Assembly: GCF_042433955.1 (NCBI RefSeq)
Contig: NZ_JBHLUH010000009.1
Span: forward strand, 62,001 to 126,000
DNA from: Phytohabitans kaempferiae
GTDB lineage: Bacteria > Actinomycetota > Actinomycetes > Mycobacteriales > Micromonosporaceae
Direction: 5' to 3'
Length of the DNA stretch: 64,000 nt
Both the position numbers and the translations under genes were made by a program. This document shows positions 1-7,693 of this stretch, piece by piece. A model generated the notes under the pieces. The model did not search any database. It had not been told where the DNA came from and was given only the letters and a program-made list of their open reading frames with translations. The first letter of the stretch is position 1; each line of letters opens with the position of its first letter.

Positions 1-1
1 C

Positions 2-202
2 GCGCTCAGCCTGGCGAGCTTCCGCGGGGCGGTGACCAGCCTGGCCAACTACGTCGCCGGCGAGGTCGACACCGCGCTGGCCACTCCTCCCGGCGAGCAG
101 CGGCGGTACGCCGACCGCGTCGTCCACCACGTCCTGACCCACCTGGCGACGCGGTCGACACTGGAGCGACTGCTCGACGCGGTCACGCCCGTCCACCGGT
201 GA
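2..202 (+). CDS. C-terminal end of an unclassified protein (partial)
   Basis: Open reading frame entering from the left window edge and ending in TGA at 200-202. The 66 visible residues are helical and polar and end in LLDAVTPVHR. They could be the C-terminal ligand-binding helices of a small regulator such as TetR, but no diagnostic motif is visible, so no function is assigned. The TGA overlaps a possible GTG of the next gene, so the two may be cotranscribed. Confidence 0.5.
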   Translation, partial: ALSLASFRGAVTSLANYVAGEVDTALATPPGEQRRYADRVVHHVLTHLATRSTLERLLDAVTPVHR

Positions 203-258
203 CCCGCGCCGCTCCGCGGTGGCGGTCGGCGCGGCGGGCCTGGGTAGCATCGGGTCGC

Positions 259-1023
259 GTGTCGGTCGTCAACCGGCTGCGCGCCGCCGGATGCGTCTTC
301 GCCGAAGACGAGGCGCGCCTGCTCACCGCCGCCGCGGGCACGCCCGCCCAGCTCACCGCGCTGGTCGACCGGCGGGTCGCCGGCGAGCCGCTGGAGCACG
401 TGCTGGGGTGGGCGGAGTTCTGCGGGCTGCGGATCGCGGTCGACCCGGGCGTCTTCGTCCCGCGCCGCCGCACCGCGCTGCTCGTCCGCGAGGCGGCCGC
501 GCTCCTCGCCGGCCGGGGCGCCGCGCCGGTCGTCGTCGACCTCTGCTGCGGCTCCGGGGCCGTGGGCGCCGCCGTGGCCGAGGCCACCGGGCCGGTCGAG
601 CTGCACGCCACGGACGTCGACCCCGCGGCGGTACGGTGCGCGCGGCGCAACCTCGCGGCCGCCGGCGGCCAGGTGCACCAGGGCGACCTCGACGCGCCCC
701 TCCCCGCCGGCCTGCGCGGGCGGGTCGAGGTACTGGTGGCCAACGTCCCCTATGTCCCGACCGCCGAGGTGGCGCTGATGCCGCCCGAGGCCCGTGTCCA
801 CGAGCCGCGGGTCGCGCTCGACGGAGGCGCGGACGGCCTCCAGGTGCTCCGCCGCGTGGCCGCCGCCGCGCCGGGCTGGCTCGCGCCCGGCGGCCACCTG
901 CTGATCGAGACCAGCGAGCGCCAGGCCGCGGCGGCCGAGGCCGCGTTCAGGGCCGCCGGCCTCACGACCCGCCTGGTCACTGACGACGACCTCGGCGCCA
1001 CAGCCGTGGTCGGCCGGCGCTGA
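259..1023 (+). CDS. putative protein-(glutamine-N5) methyltransferase, PrmC/HemK-like
   Basis: Class I SAM-dependent methyltransferase resembling PrmC, which methylates the GGQ glutamine of release factors. An N-terminal helical domain (about residues 1-80) with GEPLEHVLGW and FVPRRRT precedes the Rossmann core. The SAM motif is VVDLCCGSGAVGAA and the acidic end of strand 2 is ATDVD. The NPPY catalytic motif reads NVPY, as I recall for the actinobacterial subgroup called putative N5-glutamine methyltransferase, so the substrate may differ from classical PrmC. The start is GTG 259: a TAGCAT -10 box at 245-250 would give a two-base leader. A longer frame from GTG 199 adds 20 residues that do not look conserved. 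It is convergent with the rhamnogalacturonan lyase. Confidence 0.82.
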   Translation: MSVVNRLRAAGCVFAEDEARLLTAAAGTPAQLTALVDRRVAGEPLEHVLGWAEFCGLRIAVDPGVFVPRRRTALLVREAAALLAGRGAAPVVVDLCCGSGAVGAAVAEATGPVELHATDVDPAAVRCARRNLAAAGGQVHQGDLDAPLPAGLRGRVEVLVANVPYVPTAEVALMPPEARVHEPRVALDGGADGLQVLRRVAAAAPGWLAPGGHLLIETSERQAAAAEAAFRAAGLTTRLVTDDDLGATAVVGRR

Positions 1024-1039
1024 CCCCGCCGGCGGTGGC

Positions 1040-1067
1040 GGGCCGGGCGGTTGACCCGCGCCGGCCC
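1040..1067. terminator. bidirectional stem-loop between convergent genes
   Basis: GGGCCGG-GCGG, loop TTGAC, CCGC-(G)-CCGGCCC: an 11-bp GC stem with one bulged G. It lies in the 60-bp gap between the stops of the methyltransferase and the rhamnogalacturonan lyase. No U-tract, as is common in actinomycetes. Confidence 0.5.
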
Positions 1068-1083
1068 ACCACCCGCCAGCCCG

Positions 1084-3642
1084 TCAGAGCAGGCCCGTGG
1101 CGTGGGCCGCGTAGAGCAGGCCGGCCCGGACCGCCGGGGAGACGCCGCGCGCGCGTTCCACGTACCCGGTGAAGCGGGACAGGTCGGCGGCGGCCGCGGT
1201 CAGGCGGCCGGCGTCGGCGTGCCGGCCCGCGGAGGCCAGCACACCGCGGAGGTCGCGGGCCGCCGAGCCGGTGACGTCCCGGCTGGCCGTGTACGCGTCG
1301 AGCCGCTCCCGCAGCGCGTCCAGGCTGCCCGGCGCCCAGTTGCGCGGCACCGGCACCGCCGACCAGTCTAGGTCGGAGGCGAGGTAGAAGCTCGTGTACG
1401 ACGGCTGGTTGTACGTGGTCTGCTGGCGCGCGACCTCGGCCCGATACTGCGGGTCGTGCATGAGCGTGTAGAGCTTGCGGTCGGTGACCTCGGTGCTCAG
1501 GTGGACCCGGACGGCGGTGCTGTCGGCGGTACGCACCAGCAGCTCCTCGCGCCAGTCGCCGAGCACGTCCGCGACCAGGCCGGGGTTGCCCTTGGTGCCG
1601 TTGTTGGTGGTGGTGCCGGTCGCGGTGAGCAGCCGCCCCCGCTTCCAGTCGTCGATGGTGGTGTCGGCGGGCGCCTGCCCGTTGACGATCTGCGTGGTCA
1701 TGTCGGCCGCCCACCGGATGCTCATGTTGGTGCCGGGCGTGGTGGGCGCGATCAGGTCGCCGCTCGCGGAGAAGAGGCCGATGCCGAGGTCGGCCGCGTT
1801 CGGCGGCATGGCCGGCCACGCCTCCATGCCGGGCACCGCCGGGTCGACGTCACCGACCATGGCGCGACCGGTGTCCCGGCCGGTGTAGTCGCCGAAGAGC
1901 ACCTCGCCGGTGGCCGCGTCACGCATCGCGTGGCCGTACGGCGCGAACGTACCGCCCTCGTGCGAGGTGTAGATCTCCAGGCCGGGGCGGGCCGGGTCGA
2001 TGTCGGTCACGTGCATGGCGTCGCCGTGGCCGAGGCGCACGTTCTGGCCGGCGACCGCGCTCTCCGGCGGGCCAACGTCGAACGAGCTGTAGAGCAGGTC
2101 GCCGTCGTGGTCGATGGTGGCCGAGCCGTACACGATCTCCTGCTTGCCGTCACCGTCCACATCGGCCGCGCTGAGCGAGTGGTATCCCTGCGTGGTCAGC
2201 GTCTTGAACTCCGGATCGGTGCCGTCCCGCCCGTGCGGCCCGTCGTTGAACGGGTTGGTCATCGGGACCCAGCCGCTGTCGACGTACCAGTGCTCGGAGA
2301 GGCGCCTACCGTCCCAGTCGTACGCGACCAATGTGGACCGCGTGTAGTAGCCGCGGGCGAAGACGGCGGAGGGGCGCTTGCCGTCCAGGTACGCGACCGC
2401 GGAGAGGAAGCGGTCGACCCGGTTGCCCGGCTCGATGCGGGCCATCGCGTAGTCGCCCCACATGAGACCGTCGTCGTGGCGGCCCGGCTTGTAGTCGATG
2501 GTCTGGAGCTCGCGGCCGGTGGCGCCCTCGAAGACGGTCAGGTACTCCGGACCGTCCACGATGAACCCCTCGAACGAGCGGAGCACGTTGCGGGCGCTGC
2601 GGGCCGGGGCGTACACGTCGATGAAGTGGTCGACCAGCGCCTCGGCGTCCACACGGGACAGTGGGTACGCGTACGCCGGCGGAATGCCGAGCGCGGCCTC
2701 CAGTGTGGACGGCCACCGCCCCGCCACCACCTCGGGATGCCTGTCCCAGCCCTGGAAGACGCCGACCAGCCGCTCCCGGTAGTCAGCCGCGCTGAGCCGG
2801 TAGTCGTCGGCGTGCGAGTAGCCGGCCCGGACATCCCGCTTGGGCATGGTGACGAAGCGCGTGGAGGCGACGCTCCCGTCCGCGCGGTAGCGGATGATCT
2901 TCGTGCCGGGCGCGGTCTTGAACATCATCTCGGACCGGCCGTCGCCGTCGAAGTCGTACACAAGGAACTGCGTGTAGTGCGCGCCGGCCCGGATGTTGAC
3001 GCCGAGGTCGATGCGGTGCAGGAGCGTGCCGTCCGCCTCGTACGTGTCGACGTAGACCGGCCCGGTGTAGCCGACCTGGGAGACGTCCTTGGAGTTGGAG
3101 GGGTCCCACTTGACCACGTACTCGTACTGCCCGTCGCCGTCCACGTCGCCGACGCTGAGGTCGTTGGCCGAGTACGTGTACGCCTCGCCGGCCGGGGTCA
3201 CGCCGTCGGCCGGCTTGCGCAGCGGGATGTCGTGGGAGGCGCCGGACCACGGCCGGGCCGCCGCGCTGAGGGCCACCTCCACGCCGCGGACCAGCGTGCC
3301 GATCCGGTACGTGGACGCGGCCGACCCGCCCGCGTCGAGGTGGTTGGTGCTGCCGGTGACGGTGGCGATCGGCCTGCCGTCCCGGTAAACGCGGAAGTCG
3401 GCGCCGGTGAGGCCGGTGGCGGAGTGGCCGGTGACCTCGTGGCCGAGCAGCCGCCAGCTGAGGAAGACCCCGTCCGGCGTGGCGGCGGCGACGAGGCCGC
3501 GGTCGAGGCGTTCGAGCTGGACCGCTCCCCCGCCGGGACGGCCGTGGGCAGCCGGGGAACCGGCGGACGCGGGGGCGGCGCCGAGGGTCATGAGGGCGAT
3601 CGTGCAGGCGCTCGCGAGGAGCGCGCGCGGGCGGGTATTCAT
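1084..3642 (-). CDS. secreted rhamnogalacturonan lyase, PL11 family
   Basis: Polysaccharide lyase that would cut the rhamnose-galacturonate backbone of pectin rhamnogalacturonan I by beta-elimination outside the cell. Residues 1-28 are a signal peptide ending ASAG. A beta-sandwich domain (about 40-140) carries FRVYRDGRPIATV, typical of PL11. The beta-propeller that follows contains repeated calcium-binding loops such as DVDGDGQYE (166-174), FDGDGRSEM and DVDGDGKQE. At 852 residues it exceeds the roughly 600 of YesW/YesX. The extra length lies partly in a helical insert near ALVDHFIDVYAP and in a C-terminal helical domain of about 100 residues (ALRERLDAYTASRD onward), perhaps for attachment. 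The start ATG follows GGAGG. It is a single gene behind a promoter with LacI-like operators. Exo or endo action cannot be told from sequence. Confidence 0.9.
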   Translation of the reverse strand: MNTRPRALLASACTIALMTLGAAPASAGSPAAHGRPGGGAVQLERLDRGLVAAATPDGVFLSWRLLGHEVTGHSATGLTGADFRVYRDGRPIATVTGSTNHLDAGGSAASTYRIGTLVRGVEVALSAAARPWSGASHDIPLRKPADGVTPAGEAYTYSANDLSVGDVDGDGQYEYVVKWDPSNSKDVSQVGYTGPVYVDTYEADGTLLHRIDLGVNIRAGAHYTQFLVYDFDGDGRSEMMFKTAPGTKIIRYRADGSVASTRFVTMPKRDVRAGYSHADDYRLSAADYRERLVGVFQGWDRHPEVVAGRWPSTLEAALGIPPAYAYPLSRVDAEALVDHFIDVYAPARSARNVLRSFEGFIVDGPEYLTVFEGATGRELQTIDYKPGRHDDGLMWGDYAMARIEPGNRVDRFLSAVAYLDGKRPSAVFARGYYTRSTLVAYDWDGRRLSEHWYVDSGWVPMTNPFNDGPHGRDGTDPEFKTLTTQGYHSLSAADVDGDGKQEIVYGSATIDHDGDLLYSSFDVGPPESAVAGQNVRLGHGDAMHVTDIDPARPGLEIYTSHEGGTFAPYGHAMRDAATGEVLFGDYTGRDTGRAMVGDVDPAVPGMEAWPAMPPNAADLGIGLFSASGDLIAPTTPGTNMSIRWAADMTTQIVNGQAPADTTIDDWKRGRLLTATGTTTNNGTKGNPGLVADVLGDWREELLVRTADSTAVRVHLSTEVTDRKLYTLMHDPQYRAEVARQQTTYNQPSYTSFYLASDLDWSAVPVPRNWAPGSLDALRERLDAYTASRDVTGSAARDLRGVLASAGRHADAGRLTAAAADLSRFTGYVERARGVSPAVRAGLLYAAHATGLL

Positions 3643-3703
3643 CAGCGCCTCCGTGGGTGGGCGGCCGATTGACAGAGTCGTACAAGATCGACGTGCGTGA
3701 CAG

Positions 3704-3755
3704 TGAAACGTTTAAAGCACGTAGAAGGCTATGGATGCAGGAAAGCGCTTGTCAA
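3704..3755 (-). promoter_or_regulatory. promoter with two LacI-type operator palindromes
   Basis: Read on the minus strand: -35 TTGACA (3755-3750), an 18-bp spacer, -10 TAGCCT (3731-3726), start near 3719. The spacer contains AAGCGCTT (3743-3750) in the context GAAAGCGCTTGTC, a classic LacI-family core. A second 8-bp palindrome AAACGTTT (3706-3713) lies in the early transcribed region. This layout suits a repressor released by a pectin-derived sugar. No lacI-family gene is in the window. Confidence 0.6.
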
Positions 3756-3862
3756 GGCAGTGGCCTGCGATATCCGCCAGGTGCGGCTACGCGCCGGAAG
3801 GCGGCGTTTTGTCCGGCTCGGCGCCCACCGCCAGGTCACGCCCCGAAGCTCGGCCGCCCCGG

Positions 3863-3934
3863 CCTGATCACGCCCACCAACCTCAGCCTGATCACGCCCG
3901 CGAAGCTCAGCCTGATCACGCCCGCGAAGCTCAG
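3863..3934 (+). repeat. 24-bp direct repeat, three tandem copies
   Basis: Three head-to-tail 24-mers beginning CCTGATCACGCCC at 3863, 3887 and 3911; copies two and three are identical and copy one differs at a few bases. Related degenerate units (ctggtcacggccgcc, aaggtccgccgcc) continue to about 4050. The array sits directly downstream of the MFS remnant. Confidence 0.85.
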
Positions 3935-4049
3935 CCGCCGCCTCACCGCCGCCAAGGTCCGCCGCCCCGGGCTGGTCACGGCCGCCGGGGGCGGCCGACG
4001 CCGCCGGGTCACGGCCGCCAAGGTCCGCCGCCGCCCCGGGCTGGTCGCG

Positions 4050-4190
4050 CCCGCGGAGCACCGCCGGCAGCCGCGCCGCCACGGCCAGCGTCACCACCGC
4101 GCCCGCGCCGCCGGCGACCAGGAAGGTGACCGGCGCCGAGGTCGCGTCCAGCAGCAGCCCACCGGCCACATAGGACCGCGCGACCGTCCG
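4050..4190 (-). pseudogene. remnant of the C-terminal helix of an MFS transporter
   Basis: The minus frame reads ARSYVAGGLLLDATSAP followed by a hydrophobic stretch and ARLPAVLR. This is how the last helices of many major facilitator exporters read (GGLLLDATS...F, then a basic tail). No start or upstream helices are present. The downstream side runs straight into the degenerate repeat array, with no intact end. It is best read as a decayed gene fragment; coordinates are approximate. Confidence 0.4.
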
Positions 4191-4425
4191 CGCAGGCCAG
4201 GGCCACCCGGGGGCGCGATGGTATGCATCAAGAGGTATGGAACGTGACGCAAGCTTTAGCCGATTTATCCAGATACGACAGCAATGTTCCCTGTCCTGAT
4301 CGGCTCCCGGGCTTCGGCCGAAGTGTGGGATGTGTCCCGATCCGCCCCCAGGACTGTCGTCGCGGCGTCACATGCGGTTAGGTGGGCTGATAGAGGGGTA
4401 GAAACTGGGCCCCCTGGACTTGGTC

Positions 4426-4464
4426 GGTGGATCTTGGTGGCACCCTCACGCCACCGGATCCACC
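4426..4464 (+). promoter_or_regulatory. strong stem-loop in the leader of the universal stress gene
   Basis: GGTGGATC-tt-GGTGGC pairs with GCCACC-g-GATCCACC around an 8-base loop (ACCCTCAC), giving about 14 paired bases. It ends 47 nt before the ATG at 4512. It may be a terminator of upstream reads or a leader structure that controls the gene; which of the two is not visible. Confidence 0.45.
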
Positions 4465-4511
4465 GGATGACCCTCAGTCGGCGATCGAGCCTCAGCGTGG
4501 AGGTGGCGGCC

Positions 4512-5333
4512 ATGGCAAGCACAGAGGCACCTGTCGCGGTTGGTGTCAAGGATCTGGTGACGGACGCGCCCGCGGTGCGGATGGCCGCCGCGGAGGCGGC
4601 ACAGAGCGGCCGGCCGCTCCACGTCGTGCACGCGTTCGTGTGGCCGCTCGAGCTGCCGCCCGGTGGCAGCGGCGAGGAGCGCGAGCTGGCCGAGCGCACG
4701 GTGGTGGACGCCGCCGCGCAGGCCCGGGAGCGGCACCGCGGCCTTGTCGTCACGCCCGAGGTGGTCGACGGCGACACGATCGAGGTGCTGCTGCGCACCG
4801 CCGCCCGGGCCTCCGTCCTCGTCCTGGGCAGCGACGACCCGACCGGCCCCAACGACCCGACCGACTCGGTGTCGTTCCAGGTGGCGGCGCGTGCGGTGGG
4901 GCCGGTGCTCTGCGCCCGCGGCTCCGGCACCGCCGCTGGCCCCGTGGTGGTCGGCATGGACGGCTCGCCGGACGCCTCGGTGGGGCTGGAGGCCGCCGTC
5001 GAGGAGGCCCGCCGCCGAGGTGCCGAGCTGGTCGTGGTGCACGCCGAAGACGCCGAGTGCGTGGAGAAGGTGGTCGCCGACGGCGTGCGGGTCGAGCACC
5101 GCCGGGTCGAGGGCCCGGCCGGACAGGCGCTGATCGCCGCCTCCGCCGACGCCCAGCTCGTGGTGGTCGGCGCGCAGGGCGACCGGCCGACGCCGCTGGG
5201 CCCGGTGACCCAGGCGGTGCTGCGGCACGCCGACTGCCCGGTGCTGGTCGCCCGCCAGCGGCACGTGCCCGCCCGGGCCCGCATCGCCTCGACCACGCGC
5301 CGCGCCGCCCGCACGGGCTCCTCCCGCGCCTGA
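4512..5333 (+). CDS. universal stress protein, two tandem Usp domains
   Basis: Cytoplasmic stress protein of 273 residues, the usual length for actinobacterial double-Usp proteins. Domain 1 (about 5-135) begins APVAVGVKD and lacks a clear ATP-binding loop. Domain 2 (about 140-262) begins GPVVVGMDGSPDASVGLEAA and ends with VVVGAQGDRPTPLGPVTQAVL and CPVLVAR. That is close to the ATP-binding G-x2-G-x9-G(S/T) signature, but the final Gly is missing (VTQA). Start ATG 4512 is chosen because TGGAGGTGG lies six bases upstream; the frame is open further upstream but reads as noise. The basic tail after HVPARARIASTTRRAA is unusual. It stands alone, with a stem-loop in the leader. The inducing stress is not evident. 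Confidence 0.88.
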   Translation: MASTEAPVAVGVKDLVTDAPAVRMAAAEAAQSGRPLHVVHAFVWPLELPPGGSGEERELAERTVVDAAAQARERHRGLVVTPEVVDGDTIEVLLRTAARASVLVLGSDDPTGPNDPTDSVSFQVAARAVGPVLCARGSGTAAGPVVVGMDGSPDASVGLEAAVEEARRRGAELVVVHAEDAECVEKVVADGVRVEHRRVEGPAGQALIAASADAQLVVVGAQGDRPTPLGPVTQAVLRHADCPVLVARQRHVPARARIASTTRRAARTGSSRA

Positions 5334-5382
5334 GCCGTCCCGGTGGCCCGGGGTCCGGGCCCGTGCGGCGGCCCCTGGCCGA

Positions 5383-5890
5383 TCTGTGCCAAGGGGCAGA
5401 CATGGGCTGCCGCGATGCTCGTCGTGGTCCGGACCGTCGCTCCCGCAGCCTCACCCTCCGCGGTTTCAAGCCCCGGTCTCTCCAGGAAACACCTGGGCGT
5501 CCGCGCGGCTCCGGCCGCCGCGCGTCCGTGGCGATTTCTCGATCCCAGCGAGCCTGTTGCAAAATCGTCAGATTCGCGCGAACTGAGGGTCGCGCTAACC
5601 CTCGCTGGCCGCCGTTCGACGGCCAGCGACCGATACAGCCGTGTTCTTCTCGACACTCACTGTGATCGAGCAATTTTGCAACAGGCTCCAGCGGGTCAAC
5701 TTTTCGCCATGGACGGACCCGACCCCTCGGGGCGACCCGCGAGAGGGCTGCTTCCCGGAAATTGCCCTCTCAGTGCCGCGGGGCGAGGGCAGATCTGGTT
5801 GTGCACCGCGGACGGTGCGGCCGCGGGAGCGACGGTCTGGAGCGCGACGGACATCGCGGTAGCCCAGATCTATCCCATTTGGACCAGATC
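5383..5890. repeat. imperfect large inverted repeat flanking a MITE
   Basis: Arm 1 (about 5383-5456), read as reverse complement, and arm 2 (about 5816-5890), read forward, share GCGGGAGCGACGGTC, then CATCGCGG(C/T)AGCCCA and a following TCT. The inner flanks also match weakly (TCGCCA-GGACG). This gene-free spacer of 560 bp therefore looks like two opposed copies of one intergenic element with the MITE between them. A third arm copy is at 56862-56912. Confidence 0.55.
5550..5688 (+). mobile_element. 139-bp MITE with 16-bp perfect terminal inverted repeats
   Basis: GAGCCTGTTGCAAAAT at 5550-5565 is exactly inverted at 5673-5688, and a CAGC direct repeat flanks both ends (5546-5549, 5689-5692), as a 4-bp target duplication would. 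The interior carries a 10-bp stem (TCGCTGGCCG / CGGCCAGCGA) and no coding capacity. A related inverted copy lies at about 18105-18237. The ends resemble those of DDE-type insertion sequences, but no transposase is in the window. Confidence 0.8.
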
Positions 5891-5892
5891 CC

Positions 5893-6966
5893 CTAGGAGA
5901 CGGTGCCCAGCACGTCGGCCAGGTCGAAGTTGACCGGCTCTTCGAGCTGCTCGTACGTGCAGGAGCGCGGGTCGCGGTCGGGGCGCCACCGGACAAACTG
6001 CGCCGTGTGCCGGAAGCGGATGCCCTCCATGTGGTCGTACCGCACCTCGACCACGCGCTCGGGCCGCAGCGGCACGAACGACAGGTCTTTGCCCGCGGCC
6101 CACCGGCTGCCCTCGGAGTTGCGCGGCGTGCGGTGCCCCTCCTCCTGGCGCGCCCAGGCCCACGGATGGTCGTCGAACGTGGTCACCAGCGGCTGCATCT
6201 CCTCGAACAGCTCCGCCCGCCGGGCCATCGGAAACGCCCCGATCACGCCGACGCTCGCCAGCACGCCCTCGTCGTTGTAGAGGCCGAGCAGCAGCGAGCC
6301 GATGCGGTCGGGGCCACTCTTGTGCGGCCGGTAGCCGGCCACCACGCAGTCCGCGGTGCGCTCGTGCTTGACCTTGAACATCAGCCGCTTGTCCGGCTCG
6401 TACGCCACGTCGAGCGGCTTGGCGATCACGCCGTCGAGCCCCGCGCCCTCGAACTGGTGGAACCACCGCTGCGCCACCTCGCGGTCGGTGGTCACCGGCG
6501 TGATGTGGATCGGCGCCTTGGCCGGGGCGAGCGCCTCCTCCAGCGCGGCCCGCCGCTCGGCGAAGGGGCGCCCGGTCCAGTCGGTGTCGCCGAGTGCGAG
6601 CAGGTCGAAGGCCACGAACCGCACCGGTACGGTCTCGGAGAGCATCTTGACCCGGCTGGCGGCGGGATGGATCCGCTGCTGGAGCATCTCGAAGTCGAGG
6701 CGGTCGCCGGACTCGCCGATCAGGATGATCTCGCCGTCGACGACCGCGCGCTCCGGGAAGTTGGCCAGCACCGCCTCGACGAGCTCCGGGAAGTAGCGGG
6801 TCATCGGCTTCTCGTTGCGGCTGCCGATCTCCACCTCCTCACCGTCGCGGAAGATGATCGAGCGGAAGCCGTCCCACTTCGGCTCGAAGCTCATCGCGCC
6901 CTCGGGCAGACCCTTGACCGCCTTGGCCAGCATCGGCGGGACCGGCGGCATGATCGGGAGTCGCAT
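5893..6966 (-). CDS. ATP-dependent DNA ligase, LigC type
   Basis: Seals nicked DNA with ATP through a lysyl-AMP intermediate, probably in repair. The adenylation domain has motif I EPKWDGFR with Lys30, then GSRNEKP, VVDGEI, RFVAFDLLAL, and motif IV GLDGVIAKPLD. Motif V is LMFKVKHERTADCVVAGYR. A C-terminal OB domain follows (about 230-350) with SLLLGLY and ERVVEVRYDHMEG. At 357 residues it matches mycobacterial LigC (stand-alone ligase domain with no polymerase or nuclease as in LigD). Start ATG 6966 gives MRLPIMPPVPPMLAKA, the usual N-terminus; the frame is open far upstream but that part is noise. It is divergent from the K+ channel with a 57-bp gap. No Ku or LigD gene is nearby. Confidence 0.9.
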   Translation of the reverse strand: MRLPIMPPVPPMLAKAVKGLPEGAMSFEPKWDGFRSIIFRDGEEVEIGSRNEKPMTRYFPELVEAVLANFPERAVVDGEIILIGESGDRLDFEMLQQRIHPAASRVKMLSETVPVRFVAFDLLALGDTDWTGRPFAERRAALEEALAPAKAPIHITPVTTDREVAQRWFHQFEGAGLDGVIAKPLDVAYEPDKRLMFKVKHERTADCVVAGYRPHKSGPDRIGSLLLGLYNDEGVLASVGVIGAFPMARRAELFEEMQPLVTTFDDHPWAWARQEEGHRTPRNSEGSRWAAGKDLSFVPLRPERVVEVRYDHMEGIRFRHTAQFVRWRPDRDPRSCTYEQLEEPVNFDLADVLGTVS

Positions 6967-7023
6967 GCCCCCATTCTGGCCTGCCGCGCTCGTGAGGGGC
7001 GTCCGGGCTCGTAACCTGTGCTG

Positions 7024-7686
7024 GTGGACCGCTCCCGGCCACCTCATTTCGGCGCACTGCTGGCCGCGATCACGATGCTGTACGTGCTGGTCATCGCGGC
7101 GGGTCGCAGTGACGCCGCCGCGCCGCTGCGGGTCCTGGTGCTCGGCGCGGCGCTGGTGCTGGCCGCGCGCGTGGCGGGGCACCGGCGCTGGATCCGGGCC
7201 TCGCTCACGGCCGCGGTGGCGGCGGTGGCCTTCAGCGTGGCCGCGGTGGTCGCCGGCGGCGTTCGCCTGGCGACCGCCCTGACCAGCGCCGCCACGGTGG
7301 TGCTGGTGTGCGCGACGATCGCGGCGGTGGCCGTCACCGTGGTCCGCGGGCGGCGGATCGACGTGCAGGCGGTGGCCGGGGCGCTCGCCACGTACCTGCT
7401 GCTCGCGCTCCTCTTCTCCGGCCTCCACCAGATGGTCGCCGCGATCCTCGGCGGCCCGTACCTGACCGGGATCGACCGGGTCGACGACGCCTCGGCGTTC
7501 CTCTACTTCAGCGTGATCACGCTGACCACCGTCGGCTACGGCGACATCGTGCCCGCGTCGGACGCCGCCCGGGCGGTGGCCGTGGCCGAGGCGCTCACCG
7601 GCCAGCTCTACCTGGTCTCCATCGTCGCGGCTGTGGTGACCCGCTGGACCCCGCGTACCCCGCCGCCCGCGCCGCCGGCGGCATGA
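7024..7686 (+). CDS. voltage-independent-type potassium channel protein
   Basis: Membrane channel for K+. Several hydrophobic segments precede the pore: helices near 12-27, 38-52, 62-80, 88-106 and 118-140. The pore loop contains the selectivity filter TTVGYGD inside SVITLTTVGYGDIVP, then a final helix AVAVAEALTGQLYLVSIVAAVV. No voltage-sensor arginine ladder and no cytosolic RCK domain are present, so gating is unknown. GTG 7024 is preferred over GTG 7018 because TAACCT (7012-7017) ends seven bases before it, giving a leaderless transcript. It ends 7 bp before a KdpE-like regulator and is probably cotranscribed with it. Confidence 0.85.
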   Translation: MDRSRPPHFGALLAAITMLYVLVIAAGRSDAAAPLRVLVLGAALVLAARVAGHRRWIRASLTAAVAAVAFSVAAVVAGGVRLATALTSAATVVLVCATIAAVAVTVVRGRRIDVQAVAGALATYLLLALLFSGLHQMVAAILGGPYLTGIDRVDDASAFLYFSVITLTTVGYGDIVPASDAARAVAVAEALTGQLYLVSIVAAVVTRWTPRTPPPAPPAA

Positions 7687-7693
7687 TGTGGCC

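Noticed and set aside
1456..3672. Long open frame opposite the rhamnogalacturonan lyase
   Set aside because: Antisense frame kept open by high GC; its translation is low-complexity (V/R/H/G-rich) with no motifs, while the other strand has clear PL11 features.
4265..5673. Several long frames opposite and around the universal stress gene
   Set aside because: They cross the MITE and inverted repeat and show only Ser/Arg/Pro-rich shadow sequence.
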